From contig NZ_CP089309.1 of the NCBI RefSeq assembly GCF_021228795.1, positions 930,001 through 994,000 on the forward strand: a DNA stretch of 64,000 bases, written 5' to 3'. The notes beneath the pieces were generated by a model. That model saw only the letters and a list, made by a program, of their open reading frames with translations. It had not been told where the DNA came from and ran no database searches. The stretch comes from Thiocapsa bogorovii (GTDB lineage: Bacteria > Pseudomonadota > Gammaproteobacteria > Chromatiales > Chromatiaceae). The position numbers and the translations under genes are program-made. Position 1 is the first letter of the stretch, and every line of letters begins with the position of its first letter. Below are positions 40,209 through 51,053 of this stretch, piece after piece.

Positions 40209-41858
40209 TCAGGCGCTGCGGCCCCGGATGAATTCGTTCAACAGGGCACGCGTCGATGCATCGTGATCCGCGCCGACATGCCCCCTCCCGATCTCGTCGA
40301 GGATGACGCCCGCGAGCTGTTTGCCGAGCTCCACACCCCATTGGTCGAACGAGTTGATCCCCCACAGTACGCCCTGCACGAAGATCCGATGTTCATAGAG
40401 CGCAATCAGGGCGCCCAGCGTAAAGGGCGTCAGCCGCTCCATCAGAATACTGTTGGTCGGACGGCTGCCGGGAAAGGTCCTGTGGTGCGCGAGAAATTGC
40501 GCACGGTCCTTCGGAACGCCGGCGCCGAGCATCTCGGCGAGCGCCTCCTGCGTGGTCCGCCCGCGCATCAGGGCCTCGGTTTGCGCAAAGAAGTTCGCCA
40601 TGAGCTTCGGGTGATGATCGCCGAGCTCGTTGTGGCTCTTGATCGCTCCGATGAAATCCGCCGGGATCAGCTGCGTGCCCTGATGGATGAGCTGATAGAA
40701 GGCATGTTGCCCGTCGGTGCCCGGCTCGCCCCAGACGACCGGACCGGTGGTGTAGTCCACGGCGACACCCTCGCGGGTGACGCCTTTGCCGTTGCTCTCC
40801 ATGTCGCCTTGCTGGAGGTACGCCGGCAAGAGCCTCAAATACTGATCGTAGGGCAAGACGGCATGCGTTCGTGCACCCCAAAAATTGGCATACCAGACCC
40901 CGAGCAGACCCAGGACGACAGGCATGTTCTCCGCCGGGGGGGCGGTTCGGAAATGTTCGTCCATCGCGAAGGCACCCTCGAGCAGCTCCACGAAACGATC
41001 GTAGCCGACCGCCAAGGCGATCGGCAGACCGATGGCCGACCAGAGCGAATAGCGTCCGCCGACCCAATCCCAAAACCCGAACATGTTCCGGGTGTCGATC
41101 CCGAAGGCGGAAACCTTCTCGGCATTCGTCGACACCGCAACAAAGTGCTTGGCGACCGCCGCCGGGTCGCGCGCCGCCGCCAACAGCCAGTCGCGCGCGC
41201 TGGAGGCGTTGGTCATGGTCTCCTGCGTCGTGAAGGTCTTGGAGGCTACGATGAAGAGTGTGCGTGCCGGATCCAGGTCGTTGAGTGTTTCCAGGAGATG
41301 GGTCCCGTCGACATTCGAGACGAAGTGCACCCGCAGATCGTTGCTGCCGTAGGCACCGAGCGCCGTGCAAACCATCTTGGGCCCGAGGTTGGAGCCGCCG
41401 ATGCCGATGTTGACGACATCGCGGATGGACTGACCCTGAAAGCCCTTCCACTCGCCCGAGCGAACCAATCCGACGAACGCCTCGAGACGCTCGAGCACGC
41501 GATTCACACCCGGCATCACGTCTTGACCCTCGACCAGAATCGGTCGATTGGAGCGATTGCGCAGGGCCACATGCAGCACCGCGCGCTCCTCGGTGTTGTT
41601 GATGGGCTCGCCGGCGAACATCCGGGCGATCCATCCGCTCACGTCGGCGGTTTCAGCCAGATCGAGCAGCAGCGCGAGCGTCTGAGAGGTGATCAGATTC
41701 TTCGAGTAGTCCAAACGCAGTCCGGCGACGGACAAGCGCATGCGCTCGGCGCGGCCGGGATCGGATGCGAAGAGATCGCGCATCGCGACGTCCTGCATCT
41801 CTTGCCTGTGCTGCTCCAATGCCTGCCATGCGGGCGTTTGATGAATGAGCGACTTCAT
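40209..41858 (-). CDS. pgi: Glucose-6-phosphate isomerase
   Basis: Pgi interconverts glucose-6-phosphate and fructose-6-phosphate. The 549-residue protein equals the E. coli length. It contains [57 protein letters not shown] and the active-site [12 protein letters not shown] and [20 protein letters not shown]. The ATG at 41858 has AGGAG 7 nt upstream. It follows zwf by 61 bases and shares its strand, so the two probably form an operon. Confidence 0.97.
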   Translation of the reverse strand: MKSLIHQTPAWQALEQHRQEMQDVAMRDLFASDPGRAERMRLSVAGLRLDYSKNLITSQTLALLLDLAETADVSGWIARMFAGEPINNTEERAVLHVALRNRSNRPILVEGQDVMPGVNRVLERLEAFVGLVRSGEWKGFQGQSIRDVVNIGIGGSNLGPKMVCTALGAYGSNDLRVHFVSNVDGTHLLETLNDLDPARTLFIVASKTFTTQETMTNASSARDWLLAAARDPAAVAKHFVAVSTNAEKVSAFGIDTRNMFGFWDWVGGRYSLWSAIGLPIALAVGYDRFVELLEGAFAMDEHFRTAPPAENMPVVLGLLGVWYANFWGARTHAVLPYDQYLRLLPAYLQQGDMESNGKGVTREGVAVDYTTGPVVWGEPGTDGQHAFYQLIHQGTQLIPADFIGAIKSHNELGDHHPKLMANFFAQTEALMRGRTTQEALAEMLGAGVPKDRAQFLAHHRTFPGSRPTNSILMERLTPFTLGALIALYEHRIFVQGVLWGINSFDQWGVELGKQLAGVILDEIGRGHVGADHDASTRALLNEFIRGRSA

Positions 41859-41919
41859 AACGTTCTCCTGATAAGACATTGGCGAATCTTGTGGCTTGCC
41901 GCGTCGACGGTCTCGCAAC

Positions 41920-43395
41920 TTACTCGTCCATCCCTTCGCGCCAAGACTGGTCGTCCCTGTCGAACAAACGGTTCGCCTCGGGCGGCCCGCAGGATCCGGC
42001 CGGATACGTCTGGATGAAGTCACGCTCGGTGGACCAGAGCTTCAGCACCGGATCGACGACCCGCCAGGCCCAATCCACCTCGTCGAAGCGCAAAAAATGA
42101 GTATGGTCGCCCTCGATCACGTCCAGGATGAGCGCCTCGTAGGCGTCGATCTGCTCCGAGGGGATGGTGCAGCGACTCGCGTCCAACCGCTCGGTCTGGG
42201 TGCGCATCTCAAGTCCGGGTTGCTTGACTTGGATCTCCATGCGGATGCACTCGTTGGGCTGGATATTGAGCAGCAGCCAGTTGGGCTTGAGCTGCTCGAT
42301 GGCCGTATAGCGGAACAGCTGCTGCGGCGGATGCTTGAATCGAATGGCGATCAGTGAGTTGCTGCGGGCAAGCCGCTTTCCGGTGCGCAGATAGAAAGGC
42401 ACGTTGCGCCAGCGCCAGTTGTCGATGTAGAGCTTCAGCGAGGCATAGGTCTCGGTGGTGCTGTTGTGCCCCACGCCGGGCTCGTCGCGATAGCCCGGAA
42501 CTTTGCTTCCGCCGGAAGCGCCGGGTCCGTATTGTGCGCGAAAGGCCTGGGCATGTACCGCCTCGCGCGGGATCGGGCGGATCGAGCGCAGGACCTTGAC
42601 CTTCTCGTCGCGCAGCGCCTCGGCATCCAGACAGGGCGGAGGCTCCATCGCCACCAGGGTCAGCATCTGCAGCAGATGACTCTGGATCATGTCGCGCATG
42701 GCACCCACACCGTCGTAGAAACCGGCACGCTCCCCGATCCCGGCCGCCTCGGCGTGCGAGATCTGGACATGATCGATGTAGTTGCGATTCCAAAGGGGCT
42801 CGAGCAGCAGATTGGCGAAACGGAACACCAAGATGTTCTGAACCGTACTCTTGCCCAGATAGTGATCGATGCGAAAGATCTGCGACTCGTCGAAACAATG
42901 CCGGATGCGGCGATCCAGGATGGCGGCGCTTTCGAGATCGAAGCCGAAGGGTTTCTCTACCACCAGACGGGACCAGCGTCCGTCCTCGGTGTTCAGGCCC
43001 TGAGCGGCCAGGTTGTCCACGATACCGCCGTAGTGTCTCGGCGCCACCGCGAGATAAGTCATGAGATTGACCGGGATGTCGGCCTCCTCGCGCAGTCGTT
43101 CCGCCAAGCGTCCGTAACCGTCCGACTCTTCCAGGTCGCCTTCGACGAAGCGCATCCGACCGAGCAGACGTTCCAAGACAGGCGCATCGGGAGCACCGGG
43201 CAGTCGTTCGACAAGCTTCGACCGGACCTCCTCGCGCCAGTCCTCATCCGACCAAGGGCGGCGGCCGAAGCCCATGATCCGAGTCTCGGGATGAAGACGC
43301 TCTGCCGCCTCGATGTGATAGAGCGCCGGGAGCAGCTTGATGCTCACCAGGTTACCCGTCGAGCCGAAGATCAGGATGGTGCAGGGATCCAGCAT
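41920..43395 (-). CDS. zwf: Glucose-6-phosphate dehydrogenase, divergent coenzyme site
   Basis: Zwf oxidises glucose-6-phosphate to 6-phosphogluconolactone. The 491-residue protein has the substrate motif [13 protein letters not shown] (residues 175-187), [11 protein letters not shown], and the C-terminal domain. The coenzyme fingerprint is unusual. Where most enzymes have GxxGDLxxRKL, this one reads [11 protein letters not shown] (residues 11-21), so Asp is Asn and the Arg that contacts the NADP 2'-phosphate is Ile. The residue after GK is Ser instead of the common Glu. NAD preference or altered activity is an inference. It is divergent from glgA and upstream of pgi. Confidence 0.94.
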   Translation of the reverse strand: MLDPCTILIFGSTGNLVSIKLLPALYHIEAAERLHPETRIMGFGRRPWSDEDWREEVRSKLVERLPGAPDAPVLERLLGRMRFVEGDLEESDGYGRLAERLREEADIPVNLMTYLAVAPRHYGGIVDNLAAQGLNTEDGRWSRLVVEKPFGFDLESAAILDRRIRHCFDESQIFRIDHYLGKSTVQNILVFRFANLLLEPLWNRNYIDHVQISHAEAAGIGERAGFYDGVGAMRDMIQSHLLQMLTLVAMEPPPCLDAEALRDEKVKVLRSIRPIPREAVHAQAFRAQYGPGASGGSKVPGYRDEPGVGHNSTTETYASLKLYIDNWRWRNVPFYLRTGKRLARSNSLIAIRFKHPPQQLFRYTAIEQLKPNWLLLNIQPNECIRMEIQVKQPGLEMRTQTERLDASRCTIPSEQIDAYEALILDVIEGDHTHFLRFDEVDWAWRVVDPVLKLWSTERDFIQTYPAGSCGPPEANRLFDRDDQSWREGMDE

Positions 43396-43506
43396 GAGCT
43401 TGGTGCCTCGATCGCGGACAAATATGATAACGTGAGTTTTGTCATACTGTTGCCAAGCCAGGCGTGCCGCGCCGGCAACCGCTTCGCTCGGATTTAGGGA
43501 CCCTCC

Positions 43507-45057
43507 ATGGAGCCATCGCCTTTTCTATCCCCGGACATTACCGCGCCGGAGCGGCCGCTGCATATCCTCGTGGCGAGCAGCGAGGCTCATCCGCTGATCA
43601 AGACCGGCGGGCTCGCCGATGTCGCGGCCAGTCTACCCGCTGCGTTGCGCGATCTGGGCCACGACGCGCGGCTCATCCTGCCGGCCTATCCACGCGCGGC
43701 CCGCCGGTTGCGCGATACCAAGATCCTTTGCGAGCTGAAGATCCCGGCGAGCCGCACCCACGTGCGCATTCTCGAAGGCAAGCATCCAGATCACGACTTG
43801 CCGATCTATTTAGTCGACGCACCCGAGCACTTCTGTCGCGAAGGCAATCCCTACACCGACCTCAGCGGACGTGACTGGGGCGACAACGCCGAGCGCTTCC
43901 TGCTCTTCTGCCGGGCCATTGCCTTGGTCGCTTGCGGTCTTCCGGCGATCGGCTGGCGTCCGGACGTGCTGCACGGCAACGACTGGCAAACCGGACTGGC
44001 CCCTGCCCTGCTCCGAGATCTGCCGGGCCATCCGGCAAACGTCTTCACGATCCACAATCTCGCCTACCAAGGTCTGTTCGATCGCGCGACCTTCGATCGG
44101 CTCGGCCTACCGCCCGCGCTGTGGAGCGTCTCGGGGCTGGAGTTCCATCAGAGGATGTCCTTCATCAAGGGGGGGATCATCTTCTCCGATCGGGTCAACA
44201 CCGTCAGCCCATCCTATGCCGCGGAGGTGCGCACGGCACGTTTCGGATGCGGGCTCGACGGGCTCTTGCGGCAGATCGGCACGCGTTTCAGCGGCATCCT
44301 CAACGGGGTCGATTACCGGGTCTGGGATCCCCTCACGGATCCCTTCATTCTCCAATGCTATGACCCGGAGACGTTCGGACTCAAGGCGGAGAATAAGCTC
44401 GACATCCAACGCGAGGTCGGGCTTCCGCGCAACGAGGAAGCCTTCGTGCTGGGTTATATCGGCCGCTTGGTCGAGCAGAAGGGTGTGGACCTGATCCTCG
44501 CCATGCTCCCGCGCCTTCTCGAGGACCCGCGCATCCAGGTCGTGTTCCAAGGCACCGGAGAACGCAGCACGGAGCAGGCACTTCTCGCCATTGCTGCCTT
44601 GTATCCGCGCCAGGTCGGGGGCTTCGTCGAGTACGAGGAGGCACGTGCGCATCGCATCGAGGCGGGCTCGGACGCCTTCTTGATGCCCTCGCGCTTCGAG
44701 CCCTGCGGGCTGAACCAGATCTACAGCCTGCGGTACGGCACGCCGCCCATCGCCCACCGCACCGGCGGACTGGCCGACACCGTGGTGCATACCTCCCCGG
44801 AAACGCTCGCCGACGGCACCGCAACCGGTTTTTTGTTCGAGGAGCCACGCGCCGAGGCCCTTCTCGACGCCGTGCGACAGGCCCTGCAACTGTATCGCGA
44901 CAACCCGCAGGCATGGCAAAAGCTCGCGACGACTGGAATGCAGCAGGACTTCAGTTGGGAGGCGAGCGCACGCAGCTATGTGCGGCTTTATGCCGAGGCG
45001 ATCGCCGATCGGGCGATCGCGCAGGAGACGGAGCAGGCGAGCGCAGCGTCTGGGTAA
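43507..45057 (+). CDS. glgA: Glycogen synthase (ADP-glucose type)
   Basis: GlgA extends alpha-1,4-glucan from ADP-glucose (GT5, GT-B fold). The 516-residue protein has the N-terminal [20 protein letters not shown], whose Lys of KTGGL binds ADP-glucose. [55 protein letters not shown] and [18 protein letters not shown] follow. The ATG at 43507 follows a CCTCC-rich leader with no strong ribosome binding site. It is divergent from zwf-pgi, a sugar-phosphate cluster. Confidence 0.96.
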   Translation: MEPSPFLSPDITAPERPLHILVASSEAHPLIKTGGLADVAASLPAALRDLGHDARLILPAYPRAARRLRDTKILCELKIPASRTHVRILEGKHPDHDLPIYLVDAPEHFCREGNPYTDLSGRDWGDNAERFLLFCRAIALVACGLPAIGWRPDVLHGNDWQTGLAPALLRDLPGHPANVFTIHNLAYQGLFDRATFDRLGLPPALWSVSGLEFHQRMSFIKGGIIFSDRVNTVSPSYAAEVRTARFGCGLDGLLRQIGTRFSGILNGVDYRVWDPLTDPFILQCYDPETFGLKAENKLDIQREVGLPRNEEAFVLGYIGRLVEQKGVDLILAMLPRLLEDPRIQVVFQGTGERSTEQALLAIAALYPRQVGGFVEYEEARAHRIEAGSDAFLMPSRFEPCGLNQIYSLRYGTPPIAHRTGGLADTVVHTSPETLADGTATGFLFEEPRAEALLDAVRQALQLYRDNPQAWQKLATTGMQQDFSWEASARSYVRLYAEAIADRAIAQETEQASAASG

Positions 45058-45152
45058 CCGCCCGGTCGGACAGAGTCCGATGGGCTTCTACGGGTTAAAT
45101 TCTGCGTGCCGGTCTACGACAGCAAGCGTTGGTCGGGCGGGTTGGAGCGGGA

Positions 45153-45533
45153 TCAGGCCACCTGAGCCGGGATGAAATCTCCGGTGCGGGTCACGCGGTT
45201 GTGCTCGTTGAGATAGACGAGCGCCGGGCGGTGGGCATCGGCCTCGGCCTCCGTCATCTCGGCGTAGGCGCAGATGATCACGCGATCGCCAGGTGCGGCT
45301 TTGTGCGCTGCAGCCCCATTGACCGAGATCACACGCGAGCCGGGCTCGGCACGGATGGCGTAGGTTGTGAACCGCTCGCCGTTGGTGACGTTGTAGATCT
45401 GAATCTGTTCGTATTCGCGAATGCCGGCGAGCGTCAGTAGCTCCTCGTCGATGGCACAGGAGCCCTCGTAGTCGACCTCCGCGTGGGTCACGCAAGCCCG
45501 ATGCAGTTTGCACTTCAACAAGGTCAGATGCAT
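45153..45533 (-). CDS. panD: Aspartate 1-decarboxylase
   Basis: PanD makes beta-alanine for pantothenate. The 126-residue proenzyme starts [20 protein letters not shown] and has the self-cleavage site Gly24-Ser25 in DYEGSCAI, which yields the pyruvoyl cofactor. [13 protein letters not shown] and [17 protein letters not shown] complete the fold. It is the last gene of the panB-panC-panD series and is convergent with glgA. Confidence 0.97.
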   Translation of the reverse strand: MHLTLLKCKLHRACVTHAEVDYEGSCAIDEELLTLAGIREYEQIQIYNVTNGERFTTYAIRAEPGSRVISVNGAAAHKAAPGDRVIICAYAEMTEAEADAHRPALVYLNEHNRVTRTGDFIPAQVA

Positions 45534-45613
45534 GTCTTCAATCCTCCGAAAGGCCCGTCCGGCCGCGCCTTCGTGCCCTGACGAAGCGCTCTCGATCTAA
45601 GAATCGGCGTAGT

Positions 45614-46492
45614 TTACCGCAGCGTTTGTTGCGGCGCAGCATTCGCATCCATCTGCACCGCGAGATTGTCGATCAAACGTGCCCGACCAAGATAGGCGGC
45701 CGCGAGAATCACAAGATCTCGGTCGGCCTCCGTGGCCGGTCGCAGGTCCTCCGCCGCACGCACCTGGACATAGTCTGGGGCCAAACCGGCCTTGCGCAAA
45801 GCGTCCTCGGCCTCTCGCTCGACCGCCGCGGCACCGCTGCCGGCCAGCAAGGATTGCCGAGCCGCCTCCAATATCCGCCGCAATGCCGGGGCGCGTGCCC
45901 GATCCGAAGACGAAAGGTAGCCATTCCGAGAGCTCATGGCGAGCCCGTCGGACTCGCGCACCGTCGGCACTCCGACGATCTCCACCGGCATGGCCAGGTC
46001 TTCGACCATCCGCCGGATCACCAACAGCTGCTGGAAATCCTTCTCGCCGAACAGCGCGACATCCGGCTGCACCATGTTGAATAACTTGCAGACCACCGTC
46101 GCCACCCCGCGAAAATGTCCGGGACGGCTCTCGCCGCAGAGGATATCGGAGAGCCCCGGCACCTCCACGCGCGTCTGCGCCTCGCTGCCGCGCGGGTAGA
46201 CGGTCGCGACACCGGGGGCGAACAAGAGGTCGCAACCCGCCGCCTCGAGTCGCTCCCGATCATGCGCCAAGGTCCGCGGATAGGCATCCAGATCCTCGGC
46301 GGGGCCAAACTGCATCGGGTTGACGAAGATGCTCGCGACCACCCGCGGCGCGTGCGTGCGTGCCTCCGCAATCAAGCTCATATGCCCGGCGTGCAGATTC
46401 CCCATCGTCGGGACAAAGGCCACACGCTCGCCGGCGGCACGCCAAGCACGCACCTGCGATCGCAAGTCTTCCACGGTTTCGATCGTGTTCAT
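45614..46492 (-). CDS. panC: Pantothenate synthetase
   Basis: PanC joins pantoate and beta-alanine using ATP. The 292-residue protein carries the HIGH-like motif [55 protein letters not shown] and MSSRNGYLS, the KMSKS-equivalent. It lies between panB (63 bases upstream) and panD (80 bases downstream). Confidence 0.97.
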   Translation of the reverse strand: MNTIETVEDLRSQVRAWRAAGERVAFVPTMGNLHAGHMSLIAEARTHAPRVVASIFVNPMQFGPAEDLDAYPRTLAHDRERLEAAGCDLLFAPGVATVYPRGSEAQTRVEVPGLSDILCGESRPGHFRGVATVVCKLFNMVQPDVALFGEKDFQQLLVIRRMVEDLAMPVEIVGVPTVRESDGLAMSSRNGYLSSSDRARAPALRRILEAARQSLLAGSGAAAVEREAEDALRKAGLAPDYVQVRAAEDLRPATEADRDLVILAAAYLGRARLIDNLAVQMDANAAPQQTLR

Positions 46493-46555
46493 CGGACTAT
46501 CCCGCTGCAGCGTCCGACGCTGATTGATCCGCTCGGATTCGGTATCGATCCGCCA

Positions 46556-47359
46556 TCAGTACGGTATCTCGTCGCGACCGGGGAACTCACGCGATTTGAC
46601 CGCTCGGACATAAGCATCGACAGCATCCCCGATCGAAACCTGACCGGTCATGAAATTTCTGCTGAAGCTCGGCGGACGCCCTGGATTGAGCCCGAGCATG
46701 TCGTGCAGCACGAGCACCTGGCCATCGCATCCGGCCCCGGCGCCGATTCCGATAACGGGAATGCTCAGCATCAAGGCGATCTCCGAGGCCAATGCAGCAG
46801 GCACGCATTCCAAGACCAAGAGGCTCGCGCCGGCCTCCTGCATGGCGACGGCATCGTGCCGAATCGCCTCGGCGGAGGCATGGTCTCGACCCTGAAAACG
46901 ATAACCTCCGATGCGGTGCACCGACTGAGGCAGAAGCCCCAAATGGGCGCAGACGGGCACGCCCTGCTCCGTGAGCCGCCGCACCGTGTCCAGCATCGGC
47001 GCACCGCCCTCGAGCTTCACGACCTCCGCCCCGCCCTCCTGCATCAAGCACCCGGCGGCGTCGATTGCGCGCTCCGGCGTCGCGCTGGCGAGAAAAGGCA
47101 AATCCACGACAAGAAGTGCCCGCTCCCGTCCGCGCGAGACGCAGGCCGCGTGATAAACCATTTGCTCGATCGTGACCGGCACGGTCGTGCGGTGCCCCTG
47201 GAGCACCATCCCGAGAGAATCCCCCACCAGCATCAGATCGACGCCTACACTGTCGAGCAGGCGCGCGAAGCTGGCATCGTAGCAGGTGAGACAAGCGATG
47301 GGCTCGCCCTTCGCCTTCATTCCGGCGAGCGTGGCGACCGTAATCGGCGCGAGGGACAT
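46556..47359 (-). CDS. panB: 3-methyl-2-oxobutanoate hydroxymethyltransferase
   Basis: PanB makes ketopantoate from 2-oxoisovalerate and methylenetetrahydrofolate. The 267-residue protein contains ACLTCYDASFARLLDSVGVD, LVGDSLGMVLQGHRTT, VDLPFLASATPERAI, KLEGGAPMLDTVRRL and IGAGAGCDGQVLVLHDMLGL, a complete set of family motifs. It starts the pan series. pcnB lies 93 bases upstream with no folK between, unlike many relatives. Confidence 0.97.
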   Translation of the reverse strand: MSLAPITVATLAGMKAKGEPIACLTCYDASFARLLDSVGVDLMLVGDSLGMVLQGHRTTVPVTIEQMVYHAACVSRGRERALLVVDLPFLASATPERAIDAAGCLMQEGGAEVVKLEGGAPMLDTVRRLTEQGVPVCAHLGLLPQSVHRIGGYRFQGRDHASAEAIRHDAVAMQEAGASLLVLECVPAALASEIALMLSIPVIGIGAGAGCDGQVLVLHDMLGLNPGRPPSFSRNFMTGQVSIGDAVDAYVRAVKSREFPGRDEIPY

Positions 47360-47452
47360 GGTCGACTCCGAAGATCAGGCAGGATGTCAGCGAGGATAGT
47401 GGCCGAGATCGAGCAACGCTACCCCGCGCTCGATCGCGTCCGAAGAGGAGGA

Positions 47453-48817
47453 TCAGCCGCCGCTCTCCACACCACTCGTCGCCCCCGAAGCGGCGCCCCC
47501 GTCCGATTTGCGGCGCCGCGAACGACGCCTCCGCCGTTTGGCGCTGCCTTCAGTCATCGAGGCGCGCTCCTGTCCGCTCGCCTCCTGAAAGCGTGTCCAC
47601 CACGCCGCCAGCTCCGGATCCGCCTCGCCCGCCTCCGCACGCAGGACAAGGAAGTCGTACGCGGCTCGGAACCGCGGATGCGTCACCAAGCGTTGCGGAC
47701 GTTTGCCGTCACGCTGCTCGAGGCGAGGCTGCATCGACCAGATTTCGCGCATCGGCAGCGAAAACCGCTTGGGAATCGCCACGAGCGATTGCTGCTGCGT
47801 GCAAACCTCGCTCGCCGCCAGGAACATCGCCTCGTTGGCCGCCTCGCCTTCGGCCAGAAACTCCTCGAAACGCCGACGAACCGGCTCCCAGAGGAGCACG
47901 CCGAACAGGAAGGCCGGCGTCACGGATTTGCCCTCATGCAGTCGCTTGTCGGTATTGGCCAAACCGCGACTGACAAAGGTGAGCGGGAAGCCTTGATCTT
48001 CCCGGGCCAAGCAGTCCTCCGTCGCCGGGAAGAGCTCCCCGAAGAGCCCGTACTGCCGCAGCTTCTCGAAGACGCCGAGGCCGTAACCCGAATGAAAGAG
48101 CTTGATCAGCTCATCGAAGAGTCGCGCCGGTGCGATGTCTGCGAGCAGGTGTGCGAGCTTGAACAGCGGCGTCTCGGTCTGCTGCTCGATCGTGAAGCCC
48201 AGCTTGCAGGCGAACCGGACCGCACGGAGCATCCTCACGGGATCCTCGCGGTAACGCTGCTCCGGGTCCCCGATCAAACGCAGCCGTCCGGCCTTGATGT
48301 CATCGAGCCCGTCGGCGTAATCGATCAGCGAAAAGTCGGCAATGTTGTAGTAGAGCGCATTGACCGTGAAATCCCGGCGCAAGGCGTCCTCGGCGATGGT
48401 GCCGTAGGTGTTGTCCCGAAGGATCCGGCCGTTCTCCATCTGCCGATCGTTGTCGTCGCCCTCCGACGCAACGGTCGTGCCGCGAAAGGTCGCGACCTCG
48501 ATGATCTCGCGCCCGAAATGGACATGTGCCAACCGAAAGCGCCGCCCGATCAGACGACAGTTGCGAAACACCTGTCGGACCTGCTCCGGGGTCGCATCGG
48601 TCGCCACGTCGAAATCCTTCGGCTCGTGGCCGAGCAGAAGGTCCCGCACGCCGCCGCCGACCAGATGGGCTTGAAAATTCTCTTGTTTCAAACGGTAGAG
48701 CACCTTGAGGGCGTTCTCGCTGATGTTCGCGCGCGAGATCCCGTGCTCGGGCCGAGGCACGATCAAAGGACTCGCCGCGATCGCCTCCGGGCTCGTGTTT
48801 TGGAAAGGTTCCTGCAT
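47453..48817 (-). CDS. pcnB: Poly(A) polymerase I
   Basis: PcnB adds poly(A) tails to RNA and promotes decay; it shares a fold with CCA-adding enzymes. The protein has AHLVGGGVRDLLLGHEPKDF and DVATDATPEQVRQVF (catalytic aspartates), RRDFTVNALYYNIADFSLID and EDPVRMLRAVRFACKLGF. The Arg-rich C-terminus ([17 protein letters not shown]) matches the basic tail of PcnB and separates it from CCA transferases. The ATG at 48817 is used; a GTG just before it is also possible. It is divergent from tRNA-Glu. Confidence 0.95.
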   Translation of the reverse strand: MQEPFQNTSPEAIAASPLIVPRPEHGISRANISENALKVLYRLKQENFQAHLVGGGVRDLLLGHEPKDFDVATDATPEQVRQVFRNCRLIGRRFRLAHVHFGREIIEVATFRGTTVASEGDDNDRQMENGRILRDNTYGTIAEDALRRDFTVNALYYNIADFSLIDYADGLDDIKAGRLRLIGDPEQRYREDPVRMLRAVRFACKLGFTIEQQTETPLFKLAHLLADIAPARLFDELIKLFHSGYGLGVFEKLRQYGLFGELFPATEDCLAREDQGFPLTFVSRGLANTDKRLHEGKSVTPAFLFGVLLWEPVRRRFEEFLAEGEAANEAMFLAASEVCTQQQSLVAIPKRFSLPMREIWSMQPRLEQRDGKRPQRLVTHPRFRAAYDFLVLRAEAGEADPELAAWWTRFQEASGQERASMTEGSAKRRRRRSRRRKSDGGAASGATSGVESGG

Positions 48818-48933
48818 CACCTTTTAGGAGGAATTCCTGATCGCTGGGGCCGCACTCACGTCGGCGTCACCCGGTGCCGAGCACGACGGGGCGCGGAGTT
48901 GCAGCCATTGAAAAGACGACGGTCACAGCCGGC

Positions 48934-48961
48934 TTGTAGAGCGCCGTGATGCGCGTATAAT
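48934..48961 (+). promoter_or_regulatory. Sigma-70-type promoter for tRNA-Glu
   Basis: A perfect TATAAT (48956-48961) lies 24 bases before the tRNA, with TTGTAG (48934-48939) 16 bp upstream. Transcription would begin at about 48968. Confidence 0.7.
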
Positions 48962-48985
48962 ACGCGTTTCCACGCTGCAGTACCT

Positions 48986-49060
48986 GCTCCCTTCGTCTAG
49001 CGGTTAGGACGCTGGCCTCTCACGCCGGTAACAGGGGTTCGAACCCCCTAGGGAGCGCCA
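48986..49060 (+). tRNA. tRNA-Glu (anticodon CTC)
   Basis: The acceptor arms GCTCCCT and AGGGAGC pair fully and are followed by G and an encoded CCA. The anticodon stem CTGGC/GCCGG encloses the loop CTCTCAC, giving anticodon CTC (reads GAG). The T arm is AGGGG-TTCGAAC-CCCCT. This is the rarer Glu isoacceptor; most bacteria rely on TTC. Confidence 0.95.
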
Positions 49061-49358
49061 AATCCAAGCCGATGATCTGCAAGAGTATTTTGCACGATCC
49101 TCAAACTTTCCCCGGACTCCGAAGTTTTTCTTTTCCCAATCGGCACGACCATCGTCAAGTCCGCGACGACGAGGACGCGCGCTTTTCACGGCATGTCCTA
49201 TCGGGGCGAGCGCAGACGGCAAGTGGTCCGGAACGAGGCACCCCGAGCAGCGGGGCCGGCTGCAAGAACCCGTAGAGCCACAGCCTTGTATTCCCGACCG
49301 AGCCGTGACCTTCGGCACGCGATGCCGGGTCGACCCGGCATCGGCCGACCGTGGTGAA

Positions 49359-50765
49359 CTACATCGGGAAGCCGCCCGGCGGCATGCCCCCCGGTGGGAA
49401 GCCCCCGCCCGGCGGAAAGCCTCCAGGCATGCGCCCCTGCATCGAACGCATCATCTTGGCCATGCCGCCGCCCTTCATCTTCTTGAACATCTTCTGCATC
49501 TGAGCGAACTGCTTGAGCAGGCGGTTCACGTCCTGCACCTCGGTGCCGGATCCAGCGGCAATGCGACGCTTTCGCGACCCCTTGATGACGGCAGGAAAAC
49601 GGCGCTCCTGAGGTGTCATGGAGTTGATGATGGCAATCAGCTTGCCCATCTCCTTGTCGCTGGCCTTGTTCTTGACGTGGTCCGGGATCTGCCCCATCCC
49701 CGGGAGCTTGTCCAGAAGGCCCATCATGCCCCCCATGCTCGCCATCTGGTCGAGCTGCTCCTTGAAGTCGACGAGATCGAACTCCTTACCCTTCTTGAGC
49801 TTCTTGACCAGCTTCTCGGCCTTGTCCTTGTCGACCTTCGCCTGGACCTCCTCGACCAACGAGACCACGTCCCCCATCCCGAGGATGCGCGAGGCAACCC
49901 GATCCGGAAAGAAGGGCTCGAGCGCAGTGGTCTTCTCGCCGGTGCCGAGGAATTTGATCGGCTTGCCGGTGATCTGTCGGATCGACAGCGCCGCGCCGCC
50001 GCGGGCATCGCCGTCGGTCTTCGTCAGCACCACGCCGGTCAGCGGCAGTGCTTCGTCGAACGCCTTTGCCGTATTGGCTGCATCCTGACCCGTCATGGCA
50101 TCCACGACGAAGAGGGTCTCGATCGGCTTCAACGCGGCATGAACCGCCTTGATCTCGTCCATCATGGCCGAGTCGACATGCAGCCGGCCGGCGGTGTCGA
50201 CGATCAGCACATCCTTGAAATGCTTGCGCGCCGCATCGAGTGCGCGCTTGGCGATATCGATCGGGTTCTGATCCGGGGTGCTCGGGTAGAACTCGGCCCC
50301 GACCTCGGTTGCGACCGTTTTCAACTGCTCGATGGCGGCCGGCCGGTAGACGTCGCAGCTCACGACCATCACCGACTTGCCCTGCTTCTCCTGCAGCCAT
50401 CGCGCAAGCTTGGCGACACTCGTTGTCTTGCCCGAACCCTGCAGGCCCGCCATCAGCACGACAGCCGGCGGTTGGGCGGTCAGATCCAACTGCTCGTTGG
50501 CCTGCCCCATCAGCTTGACCAGCTCGTCGTTGACGATCTTGATCATGACCTGGCCGGGGGTCAGACTCCGGGTCACGGTCTCGCCGAGCGCCTTTTCGCG
50601 CACCTCGTCGACGAACTGCCGCACCACCGGGAGGGCAACGTCGGCCTCGAGAAGCGCCATGCGCACCTGGCGAACGGTGTCCTTGATGTTCTCTTCGGTC
50701 AGACGACCCTGACCGCGCAAATTGTTCAGGACATCGCCGAAACGATCCTGGAGAGTCTCAAACAT
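49359..50765 (-). CDS. ffh: Signal recognition particle protein Ffh
   Basis: Ffh is the SRP54 GTPase that, with 4.5S RNA, directs inner-membrane proteins to FtsY. The 468-residue protein has the N domain, a G domain with LMAGLQGSGKTTSVAKLA, VDTAGRLHVD and LTKTDGDARGGAALS, and a Met-rich M domain (KMKGGGMAKMMRSM) for signal binding. It ends in a short Gly-Pro-Met tail with repeated PPGG. The ATG at 50765 gives the standard N-terminus (MFETLQDRFGDVLNNL). It is divergent from the ypjD-like gene, its common neighbour. Confidence 0.97.
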   Translation of the reverse strand: MFETLQDRFGDVLNNLRGQGRLTEENIKDTVRQVRMALLEADVALPVVRQFVDEVREKALGETVTRSLTPGQVMIKIVNDELVKLMGQANEQLDLTAQPPAVVLMAGLQGSGKTTSVAKLARWLQEKQGKSVMVVSCDVYRPAAIEQLKTVATEVGAEFYPSTPDQNPIDIAKRALDAARKHFKDVLIVDTAGRLHVDSAMMDEIKAVHAALKPIETLFVVDAMTGQDAANTAKAFDEALPLTGVVLTKTDGDARGGAALSIRQITGKPIKFLGTGEKTTALEPFFPDRVASRILGMGDVVSLVEEVQAKVDKDKAEKLVKKLKKGKEFDLVDFKEQLDQMASMGGMMGLLDKLPGMGQIPDHVKNKASDKEMGKLIAIINSMTPQERRFPAVIKGSRKRRIAAGSGTEVQDVNRLLKQFAQMQKMFKKMKGGGMAKMMRSMQGRMPGGFPPGGGFPPGGMPPGGFPM

Positions 50766-50947
50766 AGGGTGGACCTCGATCCTCGTCGGGCCACGATGCC
50801 CGCATGAACACTCGATCTGAATCAGGCCGGCGTCGGCCCGGCCAGTCGTGAAAGTTCCGAGTATAATGCCCGCCACCGGCAGGCGATACGACAAGGCCCC
50901 GCCATGAAGACCTCAGGTTTGCGCTAGCCCTGTGTGCGATCCCACGT

Positions 50948-51030
50948 CATCCGCGTCCAGAGCGAGATGCTGACTTTCGAGTGAGCCCGGCGTTTGATGC
51001 ACCCACACCACTTAGCGGGGAAGCGGTTTA
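50948..51030. repeat. Palindrome-bounded intergenic repeat, unit F1
   Basis: The left end is decayed (TCATCCGCGTCC) and the right end is AAGCGGTTTA. The interior aligns with C2 across its length. It is joined to F2 by a 23-nt linker with TTATATTTTTTAATATTTT. Confidence 0.85.
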
Positions 51031-51053
51031 AAATGTTATATTTTTTAATATTT

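Noticed and set aside
46115-48949. A very long open frame on the plus strand (over 900 codons)
   Set aside because: It lies antisense to panC, panB and pcnB, has no recognisable motif, and reflects codon bias of the GC-rich genes on the other strand.
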